Of a stretch of 6,805 bases of DNA, positions 1 through 5,721 are shown in pieces. The translations under genes and the position numbers were made by a program. Origin of the DNA: JAQICX01 sp964441455 (GTDB lineage Bacteria > Verrucomicrobiota > Kiritimatiellia > JAQICX01); contig CAYTUX010000227.1 in assembly GCA_964441455.1 (NCBI GenBank), positions 1 to 6,805 on the forward strand, read 5' to 3'. The notes under the pieces were generated by a model. It was not told the origin of the DNA, did not search any database, and saw nothing but the letters and a program-made list of their open reading frames with translations. How positions within the stretch are numbered: position 1 is the stretch's first letter; every line of letters starts with the position of its first letter.

Positions 1-310
1 TTGATTTATGTTTATAAACCTGTACCCATTATTTTTCTCTATCCCATTGATCTTAAGTACTCTACACTATTTCGCTACGAAATTTATGAATAAATCAGGT
101 TAACTAATTATTTTCCAAACTTAGTTATAATAAAAAATAGTCATTGCGAAAACAAGCGTAAAATAATATAATAGGTAATTATTTTGGTTTTGTCTCGGTT
201 TTGTGAGGATAAGACTTTTTGATTTACACACACCAAACTTGACAGATCCATAATCTTTAAGAACTTACTGCCGGTTTTTTTGCTGGCATAAAAAGATAAG
301 AAATTATTAT
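1..310. other. non-coding upstream region of the map operon
   Basis: No convincing gene is visible on either strand. The region is very AT-rich. It contains the promoter at 144-172, a 7-bp inverted repeat just upstream of it (taactaa 101-107 / ttagtta 121-127), and an 8-bp direct repeat ggttttgt at 186-193 and 197-204 with an 11-bp period, just after the predicted transcription start. In the leader there is a weak hairpin (269-275 with 282-288, TGCC/GGCA core plus wobble pairs, T-rich loop) that lacks a following T tract. None of these small repeats can be assigned a function. No strong Shine-Dalgarno precedes the ATG at 311, only a purine-rich AAGATAAG. Confidence 0.5.
144..172 (+). promoter_or_regulatory. 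sigma70-type promoter for the map operon
   Basis: A TTGCGA -35 box (144-149, four of six consensus bases) is separated by exactly 17 nt from a perfect TATAAT -10 box (167-172). Transcription would start near 179-180, leaving a leader of about 130 nt before the map start. It is the best promoter-like pair in the 310-bp upstream region. A TTGACA at 239-244 has no acceptable -10 at 16-18 nt. The activity is inferred from consensus only. Confidence 0.6.
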
Positions 311-1159
311 ATGAATAAAGTTACAAAAGGCATAATTAGTCCGGCATTACCGGTACCTTCCGGTATAGCTAAACCATCCTATGCGACTACAGGAGTTCCT
401 CCGTCAGCTAGACGAGGAAAACTTTTTTTGACAAAAGACCGAATTGAGCCTTTGCGAGAGACCTGTAGAATTGCCAAAGAGGTTCTTGATATAGCATCAG
501 CTTCTGTTAAAGCAGGGGTTAGCGGCACAGAAGTTGACATGATTGCTCATGAAGCATGTATTGAAAGAGGAGCATATCCCAGTTGTTTGAACTATAACGG
601 GTTTCCTAAAAGTATATGCATTTCTGTAAATGAGGTAATATGTCACGGTATACCCGATAGCCGAATTTTTCAAAATGGAGATATTGTAAACGTTGATGTA
701 ACAGTTTTCAAAGATGGTTATCATGGAGACTGTTCAAAAATGGTTATGGTGGGAGATGTTGATGAGCGTTCAAGAAAACTTGTAGAGATTGCTGAAGAGA
801 GTCTTTACATAGGAATTAGTGCAGTCAGACCGGGTGGTCGCATCAAAGATATTGGTAAAGCAATTGAAAAGTTTGTAAACGCCAATGGTTTTTCTGTTGT
901 AAAGGCTTATTGCGGTCATGGAATAGGAGAAGATTTTCATACAGATCCGCAGGTTCCCCATAATTTTACGCCGGAATTTAAATATAAAATAAAACCTGGT
1001 ATGGTCTTTACTATTGAACCAATGATTAATATGGGTAATTGGCAGCATAAATTATGGGAAGATAATTGGACTGCAGCGACTATTGATGATTTGCCCAGTG
1101 CACAGTTTGAACATACTATGCTTGTGACCAGAGATGGAGTTGAGGTGCTGACAAAATGA
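311..1159 (+). CDS. map: type I methionine aminopeptidase (type 1c-like)
   Basis: This cytosolic metalloprotease removes the initiator methionine from nascent proteins. At 282 residues it is longer than the ~264-residue E. coli enzyme because of an N-terminal extension (about residues 7-30) with a PALPVP motif followed by an IAKPSYA segment. This resembles the PxxP linker of actinobacterial MetAP1c, thought in that family to help ribosome association. The pita-bread catalytic domain follows. By alignment from memory the five metal ligands are all present: D129 (VDV), D140 (GDCS), H203 (GHGIG), E236 (IEPM) and E267 (FEHT). The substrate-site histidines H112 (CHGIP) and H210 (FHTDP) are also kept. 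The ATG at 311 is the only start giving the full extension; the next Met is at residue 77. It is the first gene of the operon, and its stop overlaps the next frame's ATG (ATGA, 1156-1159). Confidence 0.95.
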   Translation: MNKVTKGIISPALPVPSGIAKPSYATTGVPPSARRGKLFLTKDRIEPLRETCRIAKEVLDIASASVKAGVSGTEVDMIAHEACIERGAYPSCLNYNGFPKSICISVNEVICHGIPDSRIFQNGDIVNVDVTVFKDGYHGDCSKMVMVGDVDERSRKLVEIAEESLYIGISAVRPGGRIKDIGKAIEKFVNANGFSVVKAYCGHGIGEDFHTDPQVPHNFTPEFKYKIKPGMVFTIEPMINMGNWQHKLWEDNWTAATIDDLPSAQFEHTMLVTRDGVEVLTK

Positions 1160-1284
1160 GTAGTGTAGAACATGGAAATATACCAGATAAGTTTGTTGAG
1201 CAGTTTTAAGAAGACAAAGAGGAGTTTTTTAATAGTCTGACGCATGCAGTCGCTTCTGCTTTCAGCATTGCTGCACTTTTTGCT
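1156..1284 (+). pseudogene. N-terminal part of the hemolysin III gene, interrupted by in-frame TAA
   Basis: An ATG at 1156 overlaps the map stop by four bases (ATGA) and opens a frame encoding MSSVEHGNIPDKFVEQF, which ends at a TAA at 1207-1209. After the stop the same frame continues without interruption into the hemolysin III ORF. It first encodes EDKEEFFNSLTHAVASAF, which matches the conserved N-terminus of the family (in B. cereus HlyIII, an EEFANSVTHG-like segment before TM1). Without the TAA the protein would be about 225 residues, the usual family length of about 220. No ATG, GTG or TTG lies in frame between the TAA and 1285. A Shine-Dalgarno-like AAAGAGGAG at 1216-1224 has only a CTG (1237) suitably placed after it. 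A recent nonsense mutation or a sequence error is the simplest reading. Confidence 0.7.
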
Positions 1285-1833
1285 ATGGTTATATTTGCCT
1301 GTCACGATGGATCCCTATGGAAAATAGTCAGTTGTGCCATATATGGATCAACCATGGTGCTTTTGTTTTTGTCATCAACCTTATATCATTCAGTTAAGTC
1401 ACCTAAAATGAAAAACTTTTTTCATATTATGGTTCACTCATCAATTTTTCTTTTAATTGCCGGCACTTATACACCCTTTTTATTGGCAACAGATTTGCGA
1501 GGTATTCTTGGTTGGTCAATGTTTGGCATAATATGGTTTTGTGCTGTTTTGGGGGTAACTTTGAAGCTGTTTTTGACCGGAAGATTTAAAGTGTTATCCA
1601 CTATGATATATTTATTGATGGGATGGATTATTGTTTTTGCAATGAAGAGTTTGTGGTCGGCAATTGAACCGGCAGGATTTTTCTGGCTGGTTGCCGGAGG
1701 TTTGCTTTATACATTGGGAACAATATTTTATTTGAGCAGAAAACTAAAATATAGTCATGTGTTTTGGCACTTGTTTGTATTTGCGGCAAGTGCCTGTCAT
1801 TTTATTTCAGTTATGTTTTATATTGTTTTGTAG
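1285..1833 (+). CDS. hemolysin III / PAQR (YqfA-type) family membrane protein, probably N-terminally truncated
   Basis: This is a polytopic inner-membrane protein of the hemolysin III/PAQR (CREST) family. The physiological role of bacterial members is poorly defined, and 'hemolysin' is historical. Family motifs in the 182-residue ORF are STLYHS (31-36), IAGTYTPF (58-65), MGW (112-114), the AGGLLYTLG segment (137-145) and a C-terminal SHVFWHLF ... CHF segment with H161 and H172. The ATG at 1285 is the first canonical start after the in-frame TAA at 1207, and it falls inside the expected first membrane helix, losing the conserved SLTH motif (1234-1245). The usual invariant Asp of the LDHS motif is Val here (V50, GTT at 1432-1434). 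With the stop, this suggests the gene is decaying or functionally divergent. It lies 12 bp before the kinase gene, inside the operon. The family call is sure; whether the protein is made is not. Confidence 0.85.
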   Translation: MVIFACHDGSLWKIVSCAIYGSTMVLLFLSSTLYHSVKSPKMKNFFHIMVHSSIFLLIAGTYTPFLLATDLRGILGWSMFGIIWFCAVLGVTLKLFLTGRFKVLSTMIYLLMGWIIVFAMKSLWSAIEPAGFFWLVAGGLLYTLGTIFYLSRKLKYSHVFWHLFVFAASACHFISVMFYIVL

Positions 1834-1835
1834 TT

Positions 1836-1843
1836 AAGGGGTG
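1836..1843 (+). promoter_or_regulatory. ribosome binding site of the sugar kinase gene
   Basis: AAGGGGTG lies two bases before the ATG at 1846, with its GGGG core about 4-7 nt from the start. It is the strongest Shine-Dalgarno-like stretch in the operon and supports that start. It means the kinase can be translated independently of the damaged gene upstream. Confidence 0.55.
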
Positions 1844-1845
1844 AT

Positions 1846-2943
1846 ATGGATATTTCGAGTATTGGTAAGTTATTTGATATTAAAGGAGAATTTGTCTCCG
1901 CAAACAGACTTGGCGATGGCAATATTAATGAAACTTTTTTAGTTACATATCAGGATAAAAAAAGGTTTAGATATGTTTTTCAGAAGATAAACCATAATAT
2001 TTTTACCAGACCGATAGAACTTATGGATAACTATTACAGGGTTTGTGAACATATCAAACAAAAGGTAAAAGCTAGTAGAGAAGACAATACTCACAGAAGT
2101 ATTGATGTGGTTCTAACTCAATCCGGGGAGAAGTGCTGCAGACTTGAAAATGGTGATTATTGGAGGTGTTATAAGTATCTTGAGGGTACGAAAAGCTATG
2201 AGGTTGTTAAAGATTTAAACAAGGCGAAAGAAGCGGCAAAAACATTTGGAGGATTTTTAAAGATTATTAGGGATCTGCCGGGTAAAAGATTGCATGAAAC
2301 TATTCCGGATTTTCATAATACATCAAAAAGAATTATTGTTTTGGAAGATGCTGTCAAAGAGAATCCATACGGACGTTTACAATATGTAGAAAAGGAAATT
2401 AAATATATTCTTGATCGTAAAGAGGAGGCAGGATTACTTCAGAAACTTTTAAAAGACGGTCAGCTGACAGAACGTATAACCCACAATGATACCAAGCTTA
2501 ACAATGTCTTAATAGACACTAAAACCAGGAAGGGGGTTTGTGTGATTGATTTGGATACGGTCATGCCCGGTTTAATTCAATATGATTTTGGTGATATGGT
2601 CAGAAGTGGTGCCGCATCCTCAGCTGAAAATGAAACAGATCTATCAAAAGTGTATATGAATTTTGACATGTATTGTGCTATTCTGCATGGGTTTCTTAAA
2701 AAAGCAAGTTTGTTTTTGACACCTCTTGATATAGAGCTGCTGCCATTGAGTGCTAAAATTATTACACTGGAAACAGGAATAAGATTTTTGACAGACTATT
2801 TGCTCGGGGAGCAATATTTTAAAATTAGATATCCTCTTGAAAATTTAGATAGATCGAGAATGCAGCTGAAACTTGTTGAATCGATGGAAGAACAATTTGT
2901 AAAAATGCAGGATGAGTTGAATAAGGTTGTTTTTTATGAATGA
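1846..2943 (+). CDS. NahK/MdsC-like sugar kinase (aminoglycoside phosphotransferase family)
   Basis: This is a cytosolic kinase of the phosphotransferase (APH, PF01636) fold, 365 residues, close in length to N-acetylhexosamine 1-kinase. The N-lobe has a nucleotide-loop-like RLGDGNINETFLV (21-33), then YVFQKINHNIF (43-53). The C-lobe carries the catalytic Brenner-type motif HNDTKLNN (H213, catalytic D215, N220) and the metal-binding VIDLDTVMPG (D235, D237), followed by YDFGDMVRSG (246-255). These match NahK, which makes sugar 1-phosphates from GlcNAc/GalNAc with ATP. Homologues are often annotated as mucin-desulfation protein MdsC or as phosphotransferase. I infer a hexosamine 1-kinase role in amino-sugar salvage; the exact sugar cannot be read from sequence. 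Its last eight bases overlap the next gene. Another APH-fold substrate remains possible. Confidence 0.85.
   Translation: MDISSIGKLFDIKGEFVSANRLGDGNINETFLVTYQDKKRFRYVFQKINHNIFTRPIELMDNYYRVCEHIKQKVKASREDNTHRSIDVVLTQSGEKCCRLENGDYWRCYKYLEGTKSYEVVKDLNKAKEAAKTFGGFLKIIRDLPGKRLHETIPDFHNTSKRIIVLEDAVKENPYGRLQYVEKEIKYILDRKEEAGLLQKLLKDGQLTERITHNDTKLNNVLIDTKTRKGVCVIDLDTVMPGLIQYDFGDMVRSGAASSAENETDLSKVYMNFDMYCAILHGFLKKASLFLTPLDIELLPLSAKIITLETGIRFLTDYLLGEQYFKIRYPLENLDRSRMQLKLVESMEEQFVKMQDELNKVVFYE
2923..2926 (+). promoter_or_regulatory. ribosome binding site deciding the flippase-like gene start
   Basis: AAGG lies nine bases before the ATG at 2936. A TTG at 2927 in the same frame would add three residues (MFF) but would sit directly against this site, so ATG 2936 is preferred. 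The site lies within the end of the kinase gene, consistent with translational coupling. Confidence 0.45.
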
Positions 2944-4021
2944 TATTGATAGCGATAAAAGTGGGTTTTTCAAAAAGAAAACTCTTTTTAAATATGCTCT
3001 TCAGGGAGCTGTAATTGCCGCCATTGTTGGTGCAGTTATCTTTTTTGTTACTCTTTCACCAGACACCTGGGTTGAACTTAAGAATGTTGATTGGCGATAT
3101 ATTATTCTGCTTTTTTTAATGATTATTCTTGCATGGTTTTGCAACAGTACCAGGATATATCTGTTAACACATACCATAAACCATAATATCAGCTATAGAT
3201 CAGCTATGGCAATATCTATCTCTACAGAATTTGGTGTGTCTGCTTCACCCGGGGGGGTAGGAGGAACTGCTGTACGACTTGGGTTGTTGGTTAAGTCTGG
3301 TTTAGATCTGGCTAGAGCTACTGCTCTTTTTGCTTCAGATGTTTTTGTAGACTGTCTGTACTTTATAATTATGATGCCCATAGCTGTTTTTATTATTTTA
3401 ACAGATCCCACCTGGAACGGTTCTTTCAGAGATATGGGCAAAGTGCCTTATATCATTACAGGATATATGATTGCTGTTATTGTTATTGTTATAGTTGCTG
3501 TTAACAATAGAAAGAAAATAAATAGTTTTATTCATCTTTTTCTAAAAAGATATGGTCATAAAAAAAGGTTGCCAGGACGTTGGAGAATTGTTACAAGCAA
3601 TTTTTCGAGAAATATAAATGCATCTTGGGATGCTGTTATTTTTCTATGGAGAAACAAACGTCTGGTTTTGATCTGCAACTTTTTTTTGTCAACGATTCAG
3701 TTAACATGCAGATATAGCACATTGCCAATCCTGTTAATTGCTTTTTCATCCGACAAAAATCCTTTTCCGCTCTTTTTTATTCAAGGAGTTGTTTTTTTAC
3801 TTTCAGCAATGCTGGTTGTTCCCGGAGGGGGAGGAGCCTCTGAAATTATCACCTCTTTGATATTGCCGGCTTTTGTCCAAAAATCTCTGATTGGTGTGAT
3901 TGTCTTACTGTGGAGAATATACACATATTATTTCTTTTTATTTGTTGGAGGTGCTGTTTTTTCTTATACAATAAATCATCTAAATAAACTAAAACCAATT
4001 GACAAAAAAGGTTATAACTGA
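2936..4021 (+). CDS. flippase-like integral membrane protein (UPF0104 / LPG_synthase_TM family)
   Basis: This is a 361-residue polytopic inner-membrane protein of the family that includes the transmembrane half of lysylphosphatidylglycerol synthase MprF (PF03706). It lacks the soluble aminoacyl-transferase domain of full MprF. Hydrophobic segments lie near residues 20-40, 54-72, 130-155, 172-189, 241-262, 276-295 and 318-345. Both family signature loops are present: SPGGVGG (104-110) with a following R114, and VPGGGGASE (295-303). D135 and D139 sit in the helix after the first. Members are proposed lipid or glycolipid flippases; the substrate here is unknown. It overlaps the kinase gene by eight bases (2936-2943) and is followed 12 bp later by the lipoprotein gene. 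Pairing with a sugar kinase suggests handling of a lipid-linked or envelope sugar, which is inference. A run of seven G (3251-3257) encodes the first PGG motif. Confidence 0.85.
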   Translation: MNDIDSDKSGFFKKKTLFKYALQGAVIAAIVGAVIFFVTLSPDTWVELKNVDWRYIILLFLMIILAWFCNSTRIYLLTHTINHNISYRSAMAISISTEFGVSASPGGVGGTAVRLGLLVKSGLDLARATALFASDVFVDCLYFIIMMPIAVFIILTDPTWNGSFRDMGKVPYIITGYMIAVIVIVIVAVNNRKKINSFIHLFLKRYGHKKRLPGRWRIVTSNFSRNINASWDAVIFLWRNKRLVLICNFFLSTIQLTCRYSTLPILLIAFSSDKNPFPLFFIQGVVFLLSAMLVVPGGGGASEIITSLILPAFVQKSLIGVIVLLWRIYTYYFFLFVGGAVFSYTINHLNKLKPIDKKGYN

Positions 4022-4033
4022 TAGGATTCCAAA

Positions 4034-5197
4034 ATGAAAAAGAAAATATTATTAAGTTTTATTATGTGTTTTTGCGTCTTTGCAGGCGTGCTCGCTCTTT
4101 TCCAGGGGTGTGAAACAGAGTCCGCATCGGATAATTTTGTTGAGATAAATCCAGAATTCTCATATATTGAAGAGGGACAATCTATTGTTCTTACAGCATC
4201 AGGAGGTTATTCCTACGAATGGTTTTTAGAAAATAAGGATTGGGGATTGCTTACAGACAAGACCGACACAACCGTTAAATATACAAGTACATATCAGGGA
4301 AGTTCAGACAATGAAGTTCAGACAATTACTGTAAGGTCTTATATAGAGGGAGCATCTTCATCTACTAATGGTGTAACATATGAGCATTTTGCATACGCTT
4401 ATGTGACACATCATGCCGGCTTGTCTGTTTCACCTTCTTCAGGAACAGTAGCCTTGAACTCATCTATTACATTTACCGCCACAGGAGGTGATCCTGATGA
4501 GTATTCATGGAGTCTGTCTGAGAAAAGCTGGGGTGTATTGACAGTTAATGGTGCAAATGCCACTTATACTAGAACTGCAGGTCCTAATGATGGTTTACAG
4601 ATTCTATCTCTCCATTTTAATGGAAAAACAGTGACTGTTGCTATTCAGCATACAGGAAGTGATATTAATTTGTCAATTTCACCCTCAAGTACAAAGGTCA
4701 GTGAAGCCGGAGATATAGTTTCGTTTACAGCTAGCGGTGATAATGATCAAGACTACTCATGGTGGATTTCAAATGGTTCGTGGGGTGATTTGACTCAAAA
4801 TTCTGAGACATCAGCCTCTTATGTATGGAATGGTTCAGGCGTTGGTGAGACACAGATTTTATACTGTAGAAATGCAGGGCAGACTGTTGAGGCACTTATT
4901 TCTCAAGGTTCACAACCCGATGACTTATCTATCAATCCTACACAGGCTGATGTCGAGTATCTTGGTCAGGTTACATTTACGGCAAGTGGTGGCTTAGAAG
5001 ATACATATTCATGGAGTTTGAGCGAACCTACATGGGGTTCAATAACAAAGAGTTCTGTTCGTAAGGCTGTCTATACCAGAACAGTTGAGACTAATGGCGG
5101 AATTCAATATGTGACAGTTGAAAATGGATCAGATAGCGTTCAGGCTGTGGTTGTCCATGTTGATACAAATGGAGTTCCAACACCTTCAACACCATAA
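4034..5197 (+). CDS. predicted lipoprotein with four Ig-like repeats
   Basis: Not a family I can name. The 387-residue product starts with a lipoprotein-type signal: KKK at 2-4, a hydrophobic core (5-22), then LFQGC with a candidate lipidated C26. The -3/-2 residues F/Q are unusual, so the lipobox is plausible rather than certain. An ETESASD linker is followed by four repeats at about residues 37-126, 129-206, 212-291 and 297-375. Each resembles a bacterial Ig-like (BIG2-type) beta-sandwich: an SP/NP start, an (L/F)TASGG-like strand, Y-(E/S)-W, then W-G exactly seven residues after the first Trp (W63/W70, W159/W166, W243/W250, W327/W334), and a final strand ending in H or Q. Repeats 2-4 have an exact 84-residue period. 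No catalytic motif is seen. AGGA (4023-4026) precedes the ATG by seven bases. It is the last gene of the operon, likely envelope- or surface-exposed. Confidence 0.8.
   Translation: MKKKILLSFIMCFCVFAGVLALFQGCETESASDNFVEINPEFSYIEEGQSIVLTASGGYSYEWFLENKDWGLLTDKTDTTVKYTSTYQGSSDNEVQTITVRSYIEGASSSTNGVTYEHFAYAYVTHHAGLSVSPSSGTVALNSSITFTATGGDPDEYSWSLSEKSWGVLTVNGANATYTRTAGPNDGLQILSLHFNGKTVTVAIQHTGSDINLSISPSSTKVSEAGDIVSFTASGDNDQDYSWWISNGSWGDLTQNSETSASYVWNGSGVGETQILYCRNAGQTVEALISQGSQPDDLSINPTQADVEYLGQVTFTASGGLEDTYSWSLSEPTWGSITKSSVRKAVYTRTVETNGGIQYVTVENGSDSVQAVVVHVDTNGVPTPSTP
4142..4411 (+). repeat. Ig-like repeat 1 (degenerate copy)
   Basis: Encodes residues 37-126, about 90 residues and the most divergent copy. 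It has YEWFL at 61-65 and DWG at 69-71, and an insertion relative to the others (Trp-to-Trp distance to repeat 2 is 96 rather than 84 residues). Confidence 0.6.
4418..4651 (+). repeat. Ig-like repeat 2
   Basis: Encodes residues 129-206: LSVSPSSGTV, then FTATGG, YSWSLSEKSWG, and TVAIQH at the end. Confidence 0.7.
4667..4906 (+). repeat. Ig-like repeat 3
   Basis: Encodes residues 212-291: LSISPSSTKV, FTASGD, YSWWISNGSWG, then EALISQ at the end. It contains C278, the only cysteine in the mature protein besides the candidate lipidated C26. Confidence 0.7.
4922..5158 (+). repeat. Ig-like repeat 4
   Basis: Encodes residues 297-375: LSINPTQADV, FTASGG, YSWSLSEPTWG, then AVVVH. It is followed by a short Thr/Pro-rich tail ending TPSTP. 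Confidence 0.7.
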
Positions 5198-5226
5198 AAG
5201 CCTTTATTTCTTTTAATTTAAAAAAT

Positions 5227-5257
5227 AAAAACGGAAGCATTAAATGCTTCCGTTTTT
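5227..5257. terminator. bidirectional intrinsic terminator
   Basis: The arms acggaagcat (5231-5240) and atgcttccgt (5244-5253) form a perfect 10-bp stem with a TAA loop, extended by four A-T pairs to 14 bp. A T run follows on the + strand (5253-5258), and an A-rich stretch precedes it (5221-5230), so the same hairpin would have a T tract on the - strand too. It lies 29 bp after the lipoprotein stop and would end the map operon. Transcripts arriving from the convergent anti-sigma gene could also stop here. Confidence 0.9.
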
Positions 5258-5423
5258 TATATTTCAACTCATTTTAATTTTTATTACCTGGTAATATAAA
5301 ATTATAATGTCAGATATCTTGATCTCTATAACTCATCAAAATAATTCTTAATCTCCCAAACTGACTGATATTATTGATGTTTATGAAATATTTTGCAATT
5401 TTAACAAAAAAAAGGTGCGGAAA

Positions 5424-5486
5424 ATGAAAATGACCCCTGTTATATAGTTTTGATTTAAAAAACTATATAAAGAAAGTCACATTCAT
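5424..5486. repeat. AT-rich compound stem-loop
   Basis: ttatatagtttt (5440-5451) pairs perfectly with aaaactatataa (5459-5470), a 12-bp stem with a 7-nt loop. Outside it, atgaaaatgac (5424-5434) pairs with gtcacattcat (5476-5486) at 9 of 11 positions, separated from the inner stem by short unpaired stretches (ccctg and agaaa). There is no T tract after it, so it is not a standard terminator. Function unknown. Confidence 0.55.
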
Positions 5487-5507
5487 ATATTGTTTGCATT
5501 AATGGTC

Positions 5508-5584
5508 GGCGAGGACGCCAACCCTCCCGAACTACTTTCTAATTGCTGGATTTGCAGACGGGAGGGACAGCGTCCTCGCTGTCC
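5508..5584. repeat. GC-rich REP-like double palindrome
   Basis: The arm 5508-5529 and the reverse complement of 5559-5580 match at 18 of 22 positions: gcgaggacgc (5509-5518) with gcgtcctcgc (5570-5579), and ccctcccg (5522-5529) with cgggaggg (5559-5566). Each arm also contains its own small hairpin: ggcg-agga-cgcc (5508-5519), and ggacagcg-tcct-cgctgtcc (5565-5584, 8 bp perfect). The GC content is sharply above the surroundings. This layout resembles REP/BIME-type intergenic repeats spread by RAYT transposases. Whether it recurs elsewhere in this genome cannot be seen here. Confidence 0.6.
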
Positions 5585-5721
5585 ACAAAAGTCTAAAACA
5601 TGGGACACTTGAACTTCCGCTGGATCAAGATATCTGAACTTTGGTATTGTTACTGATTATTTTTTTAAAGAGTGTTTTTTCAGATGTTTTTCAGATTGTT
5701 CTTGCAGTTCCGGCGAACCAA

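Larger units (their letters stand above)
5310..5637. mobile_element. possible MITE-like element bounded by a 15-bp inverted repeat
   Basis: tcagatatcttgatc at 5310-5324 is the exact reverse complement of gatcaagatatctga at 5623-5637. The 328-bp interval contains no gene but includes both other palindromic structures of the intergenic region. Each arm contains the palindrome AGATATCT. A perfect 15-bp match is unlikely by chance over this distance, though AT bias weakens that. No target-site duplication is evident (flanks attataatg and actttggta), so a non-autonomous element is a hypothesis. A pair of regulator sites is an alternative. Confidence 0.35.
5198..5721. other. convergent intergenic region rich in palindromes, no gene
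   Basis: This 524-bp stretch lies between the stop codons of two converging operons. It contains the bidirectional terminator, a 15-bp inverted repeat bounding 5310-5637, an AT-rich stem-loop, a GC-rich double palindrome, and a small direct repeat tttttcagat (5676-5685 and 5687-5696). The open frames here are short and of low-complexity composition, and resemble no protein I recognise. Confidence 0.6.

Noticed and set aside
239..267. TTGACA at 239-244 as the main map promoter
   Set aside because: The -35 box is perfect, but no TATAAT-like hexamer occurs at 16-18 nt; the upstream pair at 144-172 is better.
269..288. Leader hairpin as a terminator or attenuator
   Set aside because: The stem is short with two wobble pairs, and the T run is in the loop rather than after the stem.
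497..1305. Open frames on the - strand opposite map (497-724, 770-1048, 937-1305)
   Set aside because: They lie entirely or mostly antisense to an intact, well-conserved metalloprotease gene, lack family motifs, and are explained by AT-rich antisense reading.
3193..3441. 82-residue - strand frame inside the flippase-like gene
   Set aside because: Antisense to a gene with clear family motifs; no ribosome binding site or recognisable protein features.
5414..5637. CRISPR-like or tandem repeat array in the intergenic region
   Set aside because: The repeated words are inverted pairs forming hairpins, not regularly spaced direct repeats with unique spacers.
5676..5696. Direct repeat tttttcagat, 11-bp period, just beyond the anti-sigma stop
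   Set aside because: Only two copies of a T-rich word; easily produced by local slippage, with no evidence of function.
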